NCBI GenBank assembly: GCA_019912965.1
Contig: JAIOHM010000127.1
Coordinates: 1-64,000, forward strand
DNA from: Anaerolineae bacterium
Lineage (GTDB): Bacteria > Chloroflexota > Anaerolineae > Aggregatilineales > Phototrophicaceae
DNA length: 64,000 nucleotides
Direction: 5' to 3'
The notes below the pieces were generated by a model. It made no database searches. It had not been told where the DNA came from and worked only from the letters and a program-made list of their open reading frames with translations. This document shows positions 56,103-64,000 of this stretch, in pieces; position 1 is the stretch's first letter, and the number at the start of each line of letters is the position of its first letter. Position numbers and translations under genes: made by a program.

Positions 56103-59100
56103 TTACAATCCCGCTGCCTCGCGTACTCCTTCGCCCAGATATTTGAGTACATCCAGCAGTCGGAGTTCCCATGTACCATTGTCATCCATCGGCAGCATGA
56201 TCGCCGTCCGGCTGACGCGCACATCGTCCCCTAGATCAGCTTGCAGCTTCTCGCGGTTGACTTCAACCAGATAGGGCAGTTTAATATTAATGACTTCATT
56301 CAGGTGAATGACCGCATTGGCGTTAGCGCGTTGTGCCAGCAGCTTGACATCAATCCCATACAGCAAACCTTCGACGGCAGGCGGCAACGCCCCAAAACGG
56401 TCGCGTAGTTCTTCGCGCATAATGTCCACATCTTCCAGACTCGCCAGACTGCCGATGCGTCGATAAATCTGCAACCGTAGCGACATTTCCGGCATCCAAT
56501 CGGTTGGCAGATAGGCGGGTAAAGGCAGATCAATGGTGATATTACCCATCGCGGCAGGTGGGGCAGGTTCATGTGTACTTTTGCCCTTTAGTTCCTGCAC
56601 GGCCTGTGTCAACAACTGGGTATACAGATGAAGCCCGATAGCCGCCACATGCCCGGTTTGCCGTGTACTCAGGATGTCGCCCGCGCCCCGCAGTTCAAGA
56701 TCACGCATGGCAATCTGGAAACCTGCGCCCAAATCGGTATTTTCGGCTAATGCATCCAACCGCACCCGCGCTTCATCCGTAAGACGGTTAGTGCTGGCGT
56801 GGAAGAAGTAAGCATAAGCCTGCTGTGCCCCGCGCCCAACACGCCCGCGTAGCTGGTACAACTGTGACATGCCGAACCAGTCCGCGCGGTCAACAATCAG
56901 CGTGTTGGCATTCGGAATATCGATTCCGTTTTCGATGATCGAGGTCGAAAGCAAAACATCATATTCACCGCGCCCAAATCCCACCATCACCTTTTCCAGC
57001 AAACGTTCATCCATCTGCCCGTGACCGCTGATGACCCGTGCCTCCGGCACTGCTTGTTCCAACCGTTCGAGGATGGCGTCCATTGATTGGATGCGGTTGT
57101 GGACGTAGAACACCTGCCCGCCGCGTTCCAGTTCGCGCAGCACTGCCTGCCGCACCATGCGCTCATCGTAAGGGCCGACATGGGTGATGATTGGCAGTCG
57201 TTCTTCCGGCGGCGTCTGAATCATGGTGATGTCACGGACACCCGTCAGACTCATGTAGAGGGTGCGCGGAATCGGTGTGGCGGTCATGGTCAGCACATCC
57301 ACCTGTGCCCGCAGCTTTTTCATATGCTCTTTATGCGTGACGCCGAATCGCTGTTCCTCGTCGATGATGACCAGACCCAGCTTATTGAAGGTGATGTCAT
57401 CGCCCAGCAAACGATGTGTGCCGATCAAAATGTCGATTTCGCCGGACGCGATTAATGGCAGGATGCGGCGCTGTTCGTCTTTGCTGCGGAAGCGCGAAAG
57501 CATCTCCACCTTAATTGGAAACGCGCGCAAACGGCTGGTGAAGGTTTCATAATGCTGCTGCGCCAATACGGTTGTTGGCACGAGCAGCGCCACCTGCATC
57601 CCGCCCATGACTGCTTTGAAGGCTGCCCGCAGTGCCACCTCGGTTTTGCCATATCCCACTTCGCCGCAGATCAAGCGATCCATTGGCATGGCGCGTTCCA
57701 TATCAGCTTTCACTTCACGGATGGCGCGCAGTTGATCTTCGGTTTCCACATACGGGAAAGCCGCTTCCAGTTCGTGCTGCCAGGGTGTATCCGGGCTGAA
57801 GCTGTGGCCGGGTGTGGACATGCGTTGGGCATACAAGGCCAGCAGTTCGTGGGCTTCTTCCTCGACTGCTTTTCTGGCTTGGGTTGTAACCCGTGTCCAA
57901 TCCGGTTTGCCCAATTTGCTCAAGGTTGGCGGACGGTCATCTGGCCCAACATATCGTGTCAGCCGGTCTGCCTGATGAATTGGCACAAATACCATATCCG
58001 TGCCGCCATATTCCAGCACCAGATATTCGCGCTCGTTCCCTTCTACCGTGCGCCGCCGCATCCCGGCGAATCGCCCGATGCCGTAATCGACATGCACCAC
58101 ATAATCGCCAGACTGCATATCGGCATAGCTGGATTCGGGCAAACGGGCGCGGGGTTGGGTTTTGCGGCGGCGTGGCTCAGGTCGATTCCAGCCGAAGATT
58201 TCCGCATCTGTCAGTAAATGAATCGACTGCCCCGGAAGCCGTAAACGCCAACCTTCCTGCAAACCACCATCCACCAATGTCAGAGTTCCACGCGCGGGCG
58301 GTTCATCGACGTTCAGCACTGTGGGGACGAAGCCTTCCTGCTCGTGCCACAAATCTGCTACCCGTCCGGTCTGCTGGGTGACGACAATCGCGCTGTTTCC
58401 CTCGCGGCGCAGTTCGCGCAAACGCCCCAGCAACGGCTTCAACTGTCCGCCGAAGCGTTCACCCGGCGAAAACAGCTTGCCAAAAGCAACCAGATTATCC
58501 TGTTCCCCATCAGCCGCATCTTCGTCACCTTCGTCATACGTCATATGCCCCAGATGGACTGTCTTTCGCCCTTCCAGTTCTTCGGCCAGCGCATCCCATG
58601 TGATGTAGGGCAGGGGATGGTCGGGCGCAAGCTGGTTAGATGCCAACCGTTCAGTCCGCGTCTTGATGGCGGTTTCTTCAATGCCCGCAATCGTATCGCG
58701 CAGTTCTGCCCAATCTTCAACCACAATCAGCGCATCCTGCGGCGCATAATCCAGCAGGCTGATGGGGTGTGGATACAGATACGGCAGATAATATTCTGTG
58801 TGTCCAAACGGCACACCGTTCAGGAGCGGTTCAGCGTCGGCTGCCGGGCTGGTCGGATCGTCACTGGTCGGCGTTAGCGAACCGAACCAGCTTTCCAGGT
58901 GGTGGGCAATCGGCGGCGTTTCTTCCGGCAAGGCTTCCCGTGCGGGCGGAATGGCAATGCGAGTCAGGGTTTCCGCCGAACGCTGGGTGCTGGGGTCGAA
59001 AGCACGCAGACTCTCGATCTCATCATCAAAGAAGTCAATACGAATCGGTTTTTCGGCAGATACCGGGAAAATATCGACCACACCACCCCGACGGCTGAAC

Positions 59101-59642
59101 GTCCCCGGCTCAACCACAACTGGCGCATGTTCATAACCCATCGCCAGCCAGCGCGACAGCAACCCATCAATAGAATGACGCTGCCCCGGCTTGAGCAGCA
59201 TGGTTGCCTTGCGGAATGTGTTTACGGGCAGCGTTCGCTGCATAATCGCCCGCGCCGAAGTCACAACAATCGGCGGCAAGTTGGGTGTTTCCATTTCATC
59301 CGGCGGCACAAGCGCGGTCAATGTCGCAATGCGGCTGCGAATCACATTTTCGCCCCACGGTGCGCGTTCATAAAATACGGGTGTTGGTTCGGCAAAACGG
59401 TACACTGGACGGTCGCCCAACCACACCGGAAGCTGTTCGGAAACATTATACGCGCGATCAATGCGTCCGGTGATGTAGATAACCGCCCCCGGCCAATCGC
59501 GTGCCAGCCCCGCCAGCAGGAAAGGCCGTGCCGCCCGGATGATGCCCAGATCAGGCATAGCAGGGTCATGGTTCAAATGGGTGAGCAAATCACGGTAAGC
59601 TGCACTGCCGCGCAGCAGGTCAAGGAGTCCGGTCAGTTGCAT
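56103..59642 (-). CDS. mfd: Transcription-repair coupling factor Mfd
   Basis: A 1179-residue motor that displaces stalled RNA polymerase and recruits UvrA. The N-terminal UvrB-like region is followed by the RNA polymerase interacting domain (GDYVVHVDYGIGRFAGM, residues about 510-560), the helicase core with P-loop GEVGYGKTEVALRAAF (about 660), DEEQRFGV (about 760) and motifs TATPIPRTLYMSLTGVRD and QLRGRVGRG, then the TRCF C-terminal domain. The length is typical (1150-1200). The start codon ATG at 59642 is preceded by GAGAAGC. Confidence 0.97.
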   Translation of the reverse strand: MQLTGLLDLLRGSAAYRDLLTHLNHDPAMPDLGIIRAARPFLLAGLARDWPGAVIYITGRIDRAYNVSEQLPVWLGDRPVYRFAEPTPVFYERAPWGENVIRSRIATLTALVPPDEMETPNLPPIVVTSARAIMQRTLPVNTFRKATMLLKPGQRHSIDGLLSRWLAMGYEHAPVVVEPGTFSRRGGVVDIFPVSAEKPIRIDFFDDEIESLRAFDPSTQRSAETLTRIAIPPAREALPEETPPIAHHLESWFGSLTPTSDDPTSPAADAEPLLNGVPFGHTEYYLPYLYPHPISLLDYAPQDALIVVEDWAELRDTIAGIEETAIKTRTERLASNQLAPDHPLPYITWDALAEELEGRKTVHLGHMTYDEGDEDAADGEQDNLVAFGKLFSPGERFGGQLKPLLGRLRELRREGNSAIVVTQQTGRVADLWHEQEGFVPTVLNVDEPPARGTLTLVDGGLQEGWRLRLPGQSIHLLTDAEIFGWNRPEPRRRKTQPRARLPESSYADMQSGDYVVHVDYGIGRFAGMRRRTVEGNEREYLVLEYGGTDMVFVPIHQADRLTRYVGPDDRPPTLSKLGKPDWTRVTTQARKAVEEEAHELLALYAQRMSTPGHSFSPDTPWQHELEAAFPYVETEDQLRAIREVKADMERAMPMDRLICGEVGYGKTEVALRAAFKAVMGGMQVALLVPTTVLAQQHYETFTSRLRAFPIKVEMLSRFRSKDEQRRILPLIASGEIDILIGTHRLLGDDITFNKLGLVIIDEEQRFGVTHKEHMKKLRAQVDVLTMTATPIPRTLYMSLTGVRDITMIQTPPEERLPIITHVGPYDERMVRQAVLRELERGGQVFYVHNRIQSMDAILERLEQAVPEARVISGHGQMDERLLEKVMVGFGRGEYDVLLSTSIIENGIDIPNANTLIVDRADWFGMSQLYQLRGRVGRGAQQAYAYFFHASTNRLTDEARVRLDALAENTDLGAGFQIAMRDLELRGAGDILSTRQTGHVAAIGLHLYTQLLTQAVQELKGKSTHEPAPPAAMGNITIDLPLPAYLPTDWMPEMSLRLQIYRRIGSLASLEDVDIMREELRDRFGALPPAVEGLLYGIDVKLLAQRANANAVIHLNEVINIKLPYLVEVNREKLQADLGDDVRVSRTAIMLPMDDNGTWELRLLDVLKYLGEGVREAAGL

Positions 59643-59766
59643 GTTTTTTTAGCTTCTCAAAGGGCTAATGGTTGTATGCTGGGTATTAGTGGTCGGATGC
59701 AAAACTGTGTCAGGCAATCTTTTATTATACGACATGAACCTGAGTAAATTGTTAAGGGGGCAGACC

Positions 59767-60009
59767 ATGTTTTATTTCGCTATGTGGACAATTTTCTGGG
59801 CGGTTGTTGGCTCATTTGGCACCGCTTTTTTCCACGAACGTACCGGGCGCGATGTAACTATGGGCGGCATCATTGGCGGGCTGGTTGGCGCGGTCGGCGG
59901 CATCTTTCTGCTGGCACTGCTGTGGGTCTGGATTTACTATGGGGCGTCCAGACCAGTGGGTCGGGTTTACGGCCCACGCCGTAAACTGTGGTATCGCTGG
60001 TGGGAATAA
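59767..60009 (+). CDS. Small two-helix membrane protein
   Basis: An 80-residue membrane protein: helix 1 (MFYFAMWTIFWAVVGSFGTAFF), a polar loop with HERTGRD, and helix 2 (GGIIGGLVGAVGGIFLLALLWVWI), ending in a basic tail. The start at 59767 has AAGGGGG 6-8 bp upstream, which decides it against the longer frame. The GxxGxxxG repeats suggest helix packing. The function is unknown; convergent and directly adjoining the phosphoesterase gene. Confidence 0.8.
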   Translation: MFYFAMWTIFWAVVGSFGTAFFHERTGRDVTMGGIIGGLVGAVGGIFLLALLWVWIYYGASRPVGRVYGPRRKLWYRWWE

Positions 60010-60639
60010 TCAGGCAATTTCGGCATACTCCGGCTGAACCCGTTCGCCTGTTTTCAAATCGAACACGCGGAAGGTACAGTTCGGCAGTGAAAGTGTCGCG
60101 AAGGTATGGCTGCCGCCCGCATCATAGCTGCACACCGAACCGGGATTCAACACCCATGCAGTACCAACTTTCACCTGCATTGGCTCATGGGTATGGCCTA
60201 GAATAACAATTTCGGCTTTGGCGTAGCGCACAACAGTACGCAACGTATCTTTGTCACTGTGAGCATACAGATATTCGTCATTGCTCCACGGTCGGCCATG
60301 CGCCAACATCACATTTATTCCCGCCCATTCAAACCGCTGCGTCAGTGGTAACTTTGATAAAAAAGCGATGGTATCATCGGTCAATATCCGCGCATGGCTC
60401 GAACCATACTGCTGCTTGATCCAGTAATTGGTGTTTTCCGCTTTCTCGTCGTGGTTGCCCAACACACACGGAATCTGCCGTTCGCGCAGCAGGCTTACGA
60501 CGGCATCGCCATCCAACCCTTTATCCACCAGATCACCCGCGCAAATAATCTGGTCAACGCCTTGCCTCTGTAACATATCCAGCGCCAGTTTCAAGGCTGG
60601 CAGGTCGGCATGAACATCCGAGATCAGGCCAATGTTCAC
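60010..60639 (-). CDS. Metallophosphoesterase (YfcE/MJ0936-like)
   Basis: A 209-residue calcineurin-like phosphoesterase. The metal-binding motifs are complete: SDVHAD (D-x-H), GDLVDKG (GD), GNHDEK (GNHD), and GHTHEPM (GHTH), with NPGSVCSYDAGG near the end as in YfcE. It probably hydrolyses phosphodiesters in vitro; the physiological substrate is unknown. A GTG start at 60639 overlaps the pth stop (GTGA), so the two are translationally coupled. Confidence 0.93.
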   Translation of the reverse strand: MNIGLISDVHADLPALKLALDMLQRQGVDQIICAGDLVDKGLDGDAVVSLLRERQIPCVLGNHDEKAENTNYWIKQQYGSSHARILTDDTIAFLSKLPLTQRFEWAGINVMLAHGRPWSNDEYLYAHSDKDTLRTVVRYAKAEIVILGHTHEPMQVKVGTAWVLNPGSVCSYDAGGSHTFATLSLPNCTFRVFDLKTGERVQPEYAEIA

Positions 60640-61271
60640 GGCTTATGCGGTGGCTCCGGTTCACGTTTGGGCTGCTTTTTCTCCGGCTTGGGTTCGTCAA
60701 CGCTGCCGTTGTGCCGCGTCATGGCGAGTTCGATGCCATCCCTCAGCCATGTTTCGACGGCGTCTGCCGCCCGATCAATCACCTGTGAAGCGAGAATGGC
60801 GTCGTCATCTTTGAACACGCCCAGTACATAATCTTTCGGCTGCATTTTCCCCGGCGGACGCCCGATACCAAAGCGCAAACGGTTGAATTCCTGCGTGCCC
60901 AGATGTTGAATTACGCTTTTGACGCCGTTCTGTCCGCCTGCCCCGCCGGAAGCGCGCAAGCGTACTGTGCCTAACGGAATATCCAAATCGTCACAGATCA
61001 CCAGAATGCGCGGCATTTCCACTTTATAGAAATCCACCAGCGACCGCACCGCCTCGCCGCTGAGGTTCATATAGGTCTGCGGCTTGGTGAGGATGACTTT
61101 TTTGCCGAGGATTGTCCCGGATGCCGAAAATGCCTTGCGCTCGTTCTTGCCGAACGTCAAGCCATAGCGCCGCGCCAGTTCATCCACCACGCGGAAGCCG
61201 ACGTTATGCCGGGTTTCAGCATATTCTTTGCCGGGATTGCCCAGCCCAACGATGAGATACCAGTCTGTCAT
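60636..61271 (-). CDS. pth: Peptidyl-tRNA hydrolase
   Basis: A 211-residue enzyme that recycles peptidyl-tRNA. Conserved residues: GLGNPGKEYAETRHNVGF (Asn and catalytic His), TYMNLSGEAV (Asn), DDLDIPLG (Asp), GGAGGQNGVKSVIQHLG and FNRLRFGIGRP. The C-terminus carries an extra basic/Pro tail (KPEKKQPKREPEPPHKP), making it slightly longer than usual. There is no Shine-Dalgarno sequence upstream of the ATG; the upstream gap is ACTG-type repeat. Confidence 0.96.
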   Translation of the reverse strand: MTDWYLIVGLGNPGKEYAETRHNVGFRVVDELARRYGLTFGKNERKAFSASGTILGKKVILTKPQTYMNLSGEAVRSLVDFYKVEMPRILVICDDLDIPLGTVRLRASGGAGGQNGVKSVIQHLGTQEFNRLRFGIGRPPGKMQPKDYVLGVFKDDDAILASQVIDRAADAVETWLRDGIELAMTRHNGSVDEPKPEKKQPKREPEPPHKP

Positions 61272-61277
61272 GAGGAG

Positions 61278-61315
61278 GTTATCAGTTTTCAGTGGTTAGT
61301 TATCAGTACAGGATA
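61278..61315. repeat. ACTG-type simple repeat before pth
   Basis: GTTATCAGTTTTCAGTGGTTAG and TTATCAGTAC on the forward strand, i.e. CTGATAACTAACC and CTGAAAACTGATAAC in the direction of pth. Same class as 11340-11404 and 44201-44228. Confidence 0.5.
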
Positions 61316-61413
61316 GCAGAATTTACGAAAACCTTGAAGGTGTAGACCATGAGCATTTCAGCAATTGGGTGTGATAGACTTTAAGTAATTTAAGTGTAAT
61401 CAGGTTATTCGTG

Positions 61414-61968
61414 ATGGGATATGAAAATACGATTCAGCGCATTCACAATGAACTGATTGAAACTTTTGACCATATTGATAAGTGTTTTGAGCTCCCGGCT
61501 GATCTGCGCCAATTTCAGCCAGCTAAAGATCAATGGGCAATCGACGAGATTTTGGAACATATCACGCTTACAAGTCACTTTCTGATGATTACTCTGAATC
61601 AGAGTCTCACGAAGGCACTTAAGCGCGCTCAGGAACAACCCATCCCCAATGGTGAAAGCCAACTTGATCGCATCGTTCAAATCAGCGATCCAGATGTTTT
61701 TGGCTGGATACGTCCCGAACATATGGAACCGACCCGGCAAGTTACGAGTCTTGAGGTTCGGCGTAAGATGAAGGAACAAAGAGACGAGTGTTTAAATATT
61801 CTCAGTCAAATTGGAAAGGGTGAAGGGGCACTGCATCGAGTTCGTATGTCTGTACGCGATTTGGGTAAACTGGATATGTATGAGTGGTTGTATTTTCTTA
61901 CCCAGCACGCCCGTCGCCATATGGTCGAGATCGAACGAATCTGCATTCTGTATTATCAACAACCGTGA
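61414..61968 (+). CDS. DinB-like protein
   Basis: A 184-residue four-helix bundle of the DinB_2 type. The metal-site His residues are in IDEILEHITLTSHF (first) and LTQHARRHMVEIERI (second and third, H-x3-H). FQPAKDQWAIDEILEHI resembles the common 'P.....ws..eil.Hl' motif. It may be a thiol-dependent transferase or uncharacterised. ATG at 61414 was preferred over GTG at 61411. It overlaps the convergent antitoxin-like gene by 13 bp. Confidence 0.9.
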   Translation: MGYENTIQRIHNELIETFDHIDKCFELPADLRQFQPAKDQWAIDEILEHITLTSHFLMITLNQSLTKALKRAQEQPIPNGESQLDRIVQISDPDVFGWIRPEHMEPTRQVTSLEVRRKMKEQRDECLNILSQIGKGEGALHRVRMSVRDLGKLDMYEWLYFLTQHARRHMVEIERICILYYQQP

Positions 61969-62231
61969 GGGTTACGCCGTAGTGCTTCAACCCATTCGGC
62001 GCTGTCGGTTATCCCATAATGCTCCCAACCACCTACATGACCTGCTGCGACGATTTCTGCTCCGGTTTTGGGTTCGATTTTGGTCATTGCCGCAATTTCG
62101 GCATCTGTCCAAGTTGGTTCGGCCTCTACCTCAATTGTTACCTGTACCTTGCCGGGTGGCAGCCTTTTGGGGAGTTCGATTGTCAGTTCACCATCTTCAG
62201 TGATCTCGCCCGTAATTTGAATGAGTACCAT
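61956..62231 (-). CDS. Antitoxin-like small protein
   Basis: A 91-residue protein. An N-terminal strand-rich region (LIQITGEITEDGELTIELPKRLPPGKVQVTIEV) followed by a helical acidic tail (WTDAEIAAMTKIEPKTGAEIVAAG) resembles antitoxins of PIN-type toxin systems. No toxin gene follows on its strand: the DinB-like gene converges on its end. It is either orphan or a stand-alone regulator. AAAGGAC lies 10 bp ahead of the start. Confidence 0.7.
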   Translation of the reverse strand: MVLIQITGEITEDGELTIELPKRLPPGKVQVTIEVEAEPTWTDAEIAAMTKIEPKTGAEIVAAGHVGGWEHYGITDSAEWVEALRRNPHGC

Positions 62232-62281
62232 CGCGCAGTCCTTTAACAGTCGTTCATGTTGATTATACTACGCTTACATCC

Positions 62282-62986
62282 TCATTTTTCGGTTTCTTGC
62301 AGCGCCCAATCGACGGCGGCTACAGCATGAAGATAAGTCGTGTCAAACGTGGGAACGGGGCTGTGTTCCGGCTTAATCAGCAGTTCGATTTCGGTACAGC
62401 CGAGAATGATGCCCTGCGCCCCACGCGAAACCAGATCAGCCATTACCCCTTGATACGCCAACCGCGATTCTTCCCGCACCTCGCCCAACACCAATTCTTG
62501 GTAAATGATGTCATGCACAATCGTGCGTCCAGCATCGTCCGGTGTCAGTACATTCAGCCCGAATTTTTCGACCAATCTGCCCTTATAAAAATCATGTTCC
62601 ATCGTAAAGCGTGTACCAAGCAAACCAATTGTGTCGATTCCGGCGGCACGAATGGCTTCCCCGGTCGGATCGGAGATGTGCAGCAGTGGGATGTTTACGG
62701 CTTCCTCAATCGACCTTGCCAATTTATGCATGGTATTGGTACACAGGACAATGCATTCTGCGCCGCCCCGTTCCAGATTTTGGGCTGCTTCCGCCAGCAA
62801 ATGCGCCGCCATATCCCAATCGCCCGCCATTTGAAGGGCTTCGATTTGGGCGAAGTCGAAGGAGAACATTAAACACTGCGCCGAATGCAAACCACCGAGT
62901 CGTTCTTTTACTGCCTCATTCACAAAGCGGTAGTATTCCAGTGACGATTCCCAACTCATCCCGCCCAACAAACCGATGGTTTTCAT
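62282..62986 (-). CDS. Aspartate/glutamate racemase family protein
   Basis: A 234-residue PLP-independent racemase. The two catalytic Cys are visible: VLCTNTMHKLA (first) and GIILGCTEIELLI (second), with GLLGGMSWESSLEYYRFVN at the start, as in aspartate racemases (RacD/YgeA). It interconverts L- and D-aspartate or glutamate. The start at 62986 overlaps the upstream gene's stop (ATGA) and gives the family start; a longer frame lies inside that gene. Confidence 0.92.
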   Translation of the reverse strand: MKTIGLLGGMSWESSLEYYRFVNEAVKERLGGLHSAQCLMFSFDFAQIEALQMAGDWDMAAHLLAEAAQNLERGGAECIVLCTNTMHKLARSIEEAVNIPLLHISDPTGEAIRAAGIDTIGLLGTRFTMEHDFYKGRLVEKFGLNVLTPDDAGRTIVHDIIYQELVLGEVREESRLAYQGVMADLVSRGAQGIILGCTEIELLIKPEHSPVPTFDTTYLHAVAAVDWALQETEK

Positions 62987-63348
62987 AAGGCTTTCCGCTT
63001 CACTTCCGCGTTGTGCTTTCCATAAGCATCCATACCGGCCAGCCATTGTTCGCGCATCTCTGGCGGCAAGACATTGAGATACAGCGTTTTACCCCGGTTG
63101 AAATAGTCCTCAGTCACGCTGTACCAGTGCGTCAAACCGACTTCCTCGCCAACTGCTTCGATCAGCTTGACGAGATGGGCTTCAGAAGGCACACCAACGG
63201 CAAAGGTCATCACCGCATAACCTTCGTTACTCATGTAAATCGGCGCAACCGCCACCAATTCACATTCAACATCACCTGCCAGATGCGTCAGATGGTCATA
63301 ATCCGTGTCCGGGCGGATAACCCACCCACAAGCAAAATACAGTGTCAT
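62983..63348 (-). CDS. Hypothetical protein coupled to the racemase
   Basis: A 121-residue soluble protein with no recognised family. It has alternating strands (LYFACGWVIRP, ELVAVAPIYMSNEGYAVMTFAVG, YLNVLPPEMREQWL) and no signal or membrane helix. It overlaps the racemase start by 4 bp, and the ABC exporter gene ends 6 bp before its start, in order ABC exporter, this gene, racemase. The role is unknown. Confidence 0.75.
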   Translation of the reverse strand: MTLYFACGWVIRPDTDYDHLTHLAGDVECELVAVAPIYMSNEGYAVMTFAVGVPSEAHLVKLIEAVGEEVGLTHWYSVTEDYFNRGKTLYLNVLPPEMREQWLAGMDAYGKHNAEVKRKAL

Positions 63349-63354
63349 CGTTCC

Positions 63355-64000
63355 TTACACCGCTTCACGTTCGCCTTTGAACTGTGTTTCATACAGATGA
63401 GCATACAATCCATCCTGCGCCAGCAGTTCTGCGTGTGTGCCGCGTTCCACAATCTGACCCCGGTCAAGCACCAGAATCACATCGGCTGCCAGAATGGTAC
63501 TCAGGCGATGAGCAATCACCATGCTCGTCCGTCCGGCCATCACGGTTTTGAGCGCATCCTGAATCAGGGATTCAGATTGGCTGTCCAGATGACTCGTCGC
63601 TTCGTCCAGCACCAGAATGCGTGGATTCTTCAGGATAACACGCGCGATAGCAATACGCTGTTTTTCGCCACCGCTCAAACGGTAGCCGCGTTCCCCGACG
63701 ATGGTATCATATCCATCTGGTAAGCCCGCGATGAAATCGTGAATATTGGCGGCTTTGGCGGCAGCTTCAATTTCCGCCTGCGTGGCATCCGACCGTGCAT
63801 ACAGCAGATTGGTGCGGATGGTATCGTGGAACAGGTGGGTTTCCTGTGTCACCATGCCGATTTGCGACGCCAGCGAATCGAGTTTTAAATCGCGCAGATC
63901 GTGTCCATCCAGTAGAATCCGGCCTTCTGTCGGGTCGTACAGACGCGGAATCAAATAGGTCATGGTGGTTTTGCCCGCGCCGCTTGGCCCGACCAATGCC
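63355..64000 (-). CDS. ABC exporter ATP-binding domain, 5' end beyond window
   Basis: The C-terminal 214 residues of a reverse-strand ABC exporter, open to the window edge. Visible are [17 protein letters not shown] (Walker A), Q-loop [12 protein letters not shown], signature [15 protein letters not shown] and Walker [13 protein letters not shown], then the H-loop IAHRLSTI. The membrane domain lies outside the window. This is a lipid/drug exporter-type subunit. It may be the first gene of an operon with the hypothetical protein and racemase. Confidence 0.92.
   Translation of the reverse strand, partial: ALVGPSGAGKTTMTYLIPRLYDPTEGRILLDGHDLRDLKLDSLASQIGMVTQETHLFHDTIRTNLLYARSDATQAEIEAAAKAANIHDFIAGLPDGYDTIVGERGYRLSGGEKQRIAIARVILKNPRILVLDEATSHLDSQSESLIQDALKTVMAGRTSMVIAHRLSTILAADVILVLDRGQIVERGTHAELLAQDGLYAHLYETQFKGEREAV

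Noticed and set aside
1-64000. tRNA or rRNA genes
   Set aside because: None of the intergenic gaps showed a recognisable tRNA cloverleaf or rRNA sequence by eye. A covariance-model search was not possible, so small RNAs may be missed.

Overview
The window is a gene-dense, moderately GC-rich bacterial chromosome segment. It has no rRNA, no tRNA that I can recognise, no CRISPR array and only one small insertion-sequence remnant. The gene set points to a member of the Chloroflexota, probably Anaerolineae-like. The clues are Thr/Pro-rich lipoproteins ending in SH3b domains, a LuxR-type regulator with its HTH at the N-terminus followed by an NB-ARC ATPase, DUF3352, DUF1684 and DUF4013 proteins, Uma2 nucleases, DinB proteins and many short dispersed palindromes. 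This taxonomic call is inference from gene content.

Layout. 1-624 is non-coding and repetitive. 625-8860 holds a lipoprotein, a metallo-beta-lactamase-fold hydrolase with a GNAT-like partner, a divergent TetR regulator with a glycosyltransferase, and an ABC-2 exporter pair. 8980-13380 holds a DUF3352 protein, Maf, SlyD-like FKBP, DUF4013 and DUF1684. 13383-17330 is a heterodimeric ABC exporter with an SH3b lipoprotein. 17544-24193 is the most accessory part: a DUF4062-NB-ARC-TPR STAND protein, a HEAT-repeat protein, an ABC-2-like membrane protein, and a two-gene TIR/membrane-protein unit. 24190-26642 is a zinc-uptake locus (ZnuC-like, ZnuA-like, divergent Fur/Zur with two operator-like boxes) that lacks a permease gene. 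26725-30461 is a run of glycosyltransferase, Uma2, SDR, membrane protein and J-domain protein. 30465-38406 holds an A+T-rich duplicated membrane protein, a TPR protein, acyl-CoA dehydrogenase, HtpG, and a cdd-recO-unknown operon.

38431-45152 holds two STAS-like proteins, a cyclic-nucleotide-binding protein, an RNA-methyltransferase homologue with altered catalytic residues, RsfS, an alpha/beta hydrolase, a MerR regulator with a textbook 19-bp-spacer promoter before a DinB gene, and RluD. 45230-47208 is a methyltransferase diverging from a PadR operon whose second gene carries a type II secretion F-like domain. 47250-47695 is an IS4-type remnant with terminal inverted repeats. 47986-55944 holds the LuxR/NB-ARC regulator, a methyltransferase, a cytochrome P460-cupredoxin fusion with truncated haemoglobin, an SDR, an AhpD-like protein and a PLP decarboxylase. 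56103-64000 holds Mfd, a small membrane protein, metallophosphoesterase, Pth, another DinB-like protein, an orphan antitoxin-like protein, aspartate racemase and the end of an ABC exporter cut by the window edge.

Two features recur at every scale. A 28-bp perfect palindrome family sits about 10-20 bp after stop codons. A short ACTG/AACTGATA-type repeat sits directly before several start codons that lack a clear Shine-Dalgarno sequence. The best candidates for something undescribed are the TIR plus membrane-protein pair, the DUF4062-NB-ARC-TPR protein, and the PadR-linked T2SF-like gene with an internal ribosome binding site.
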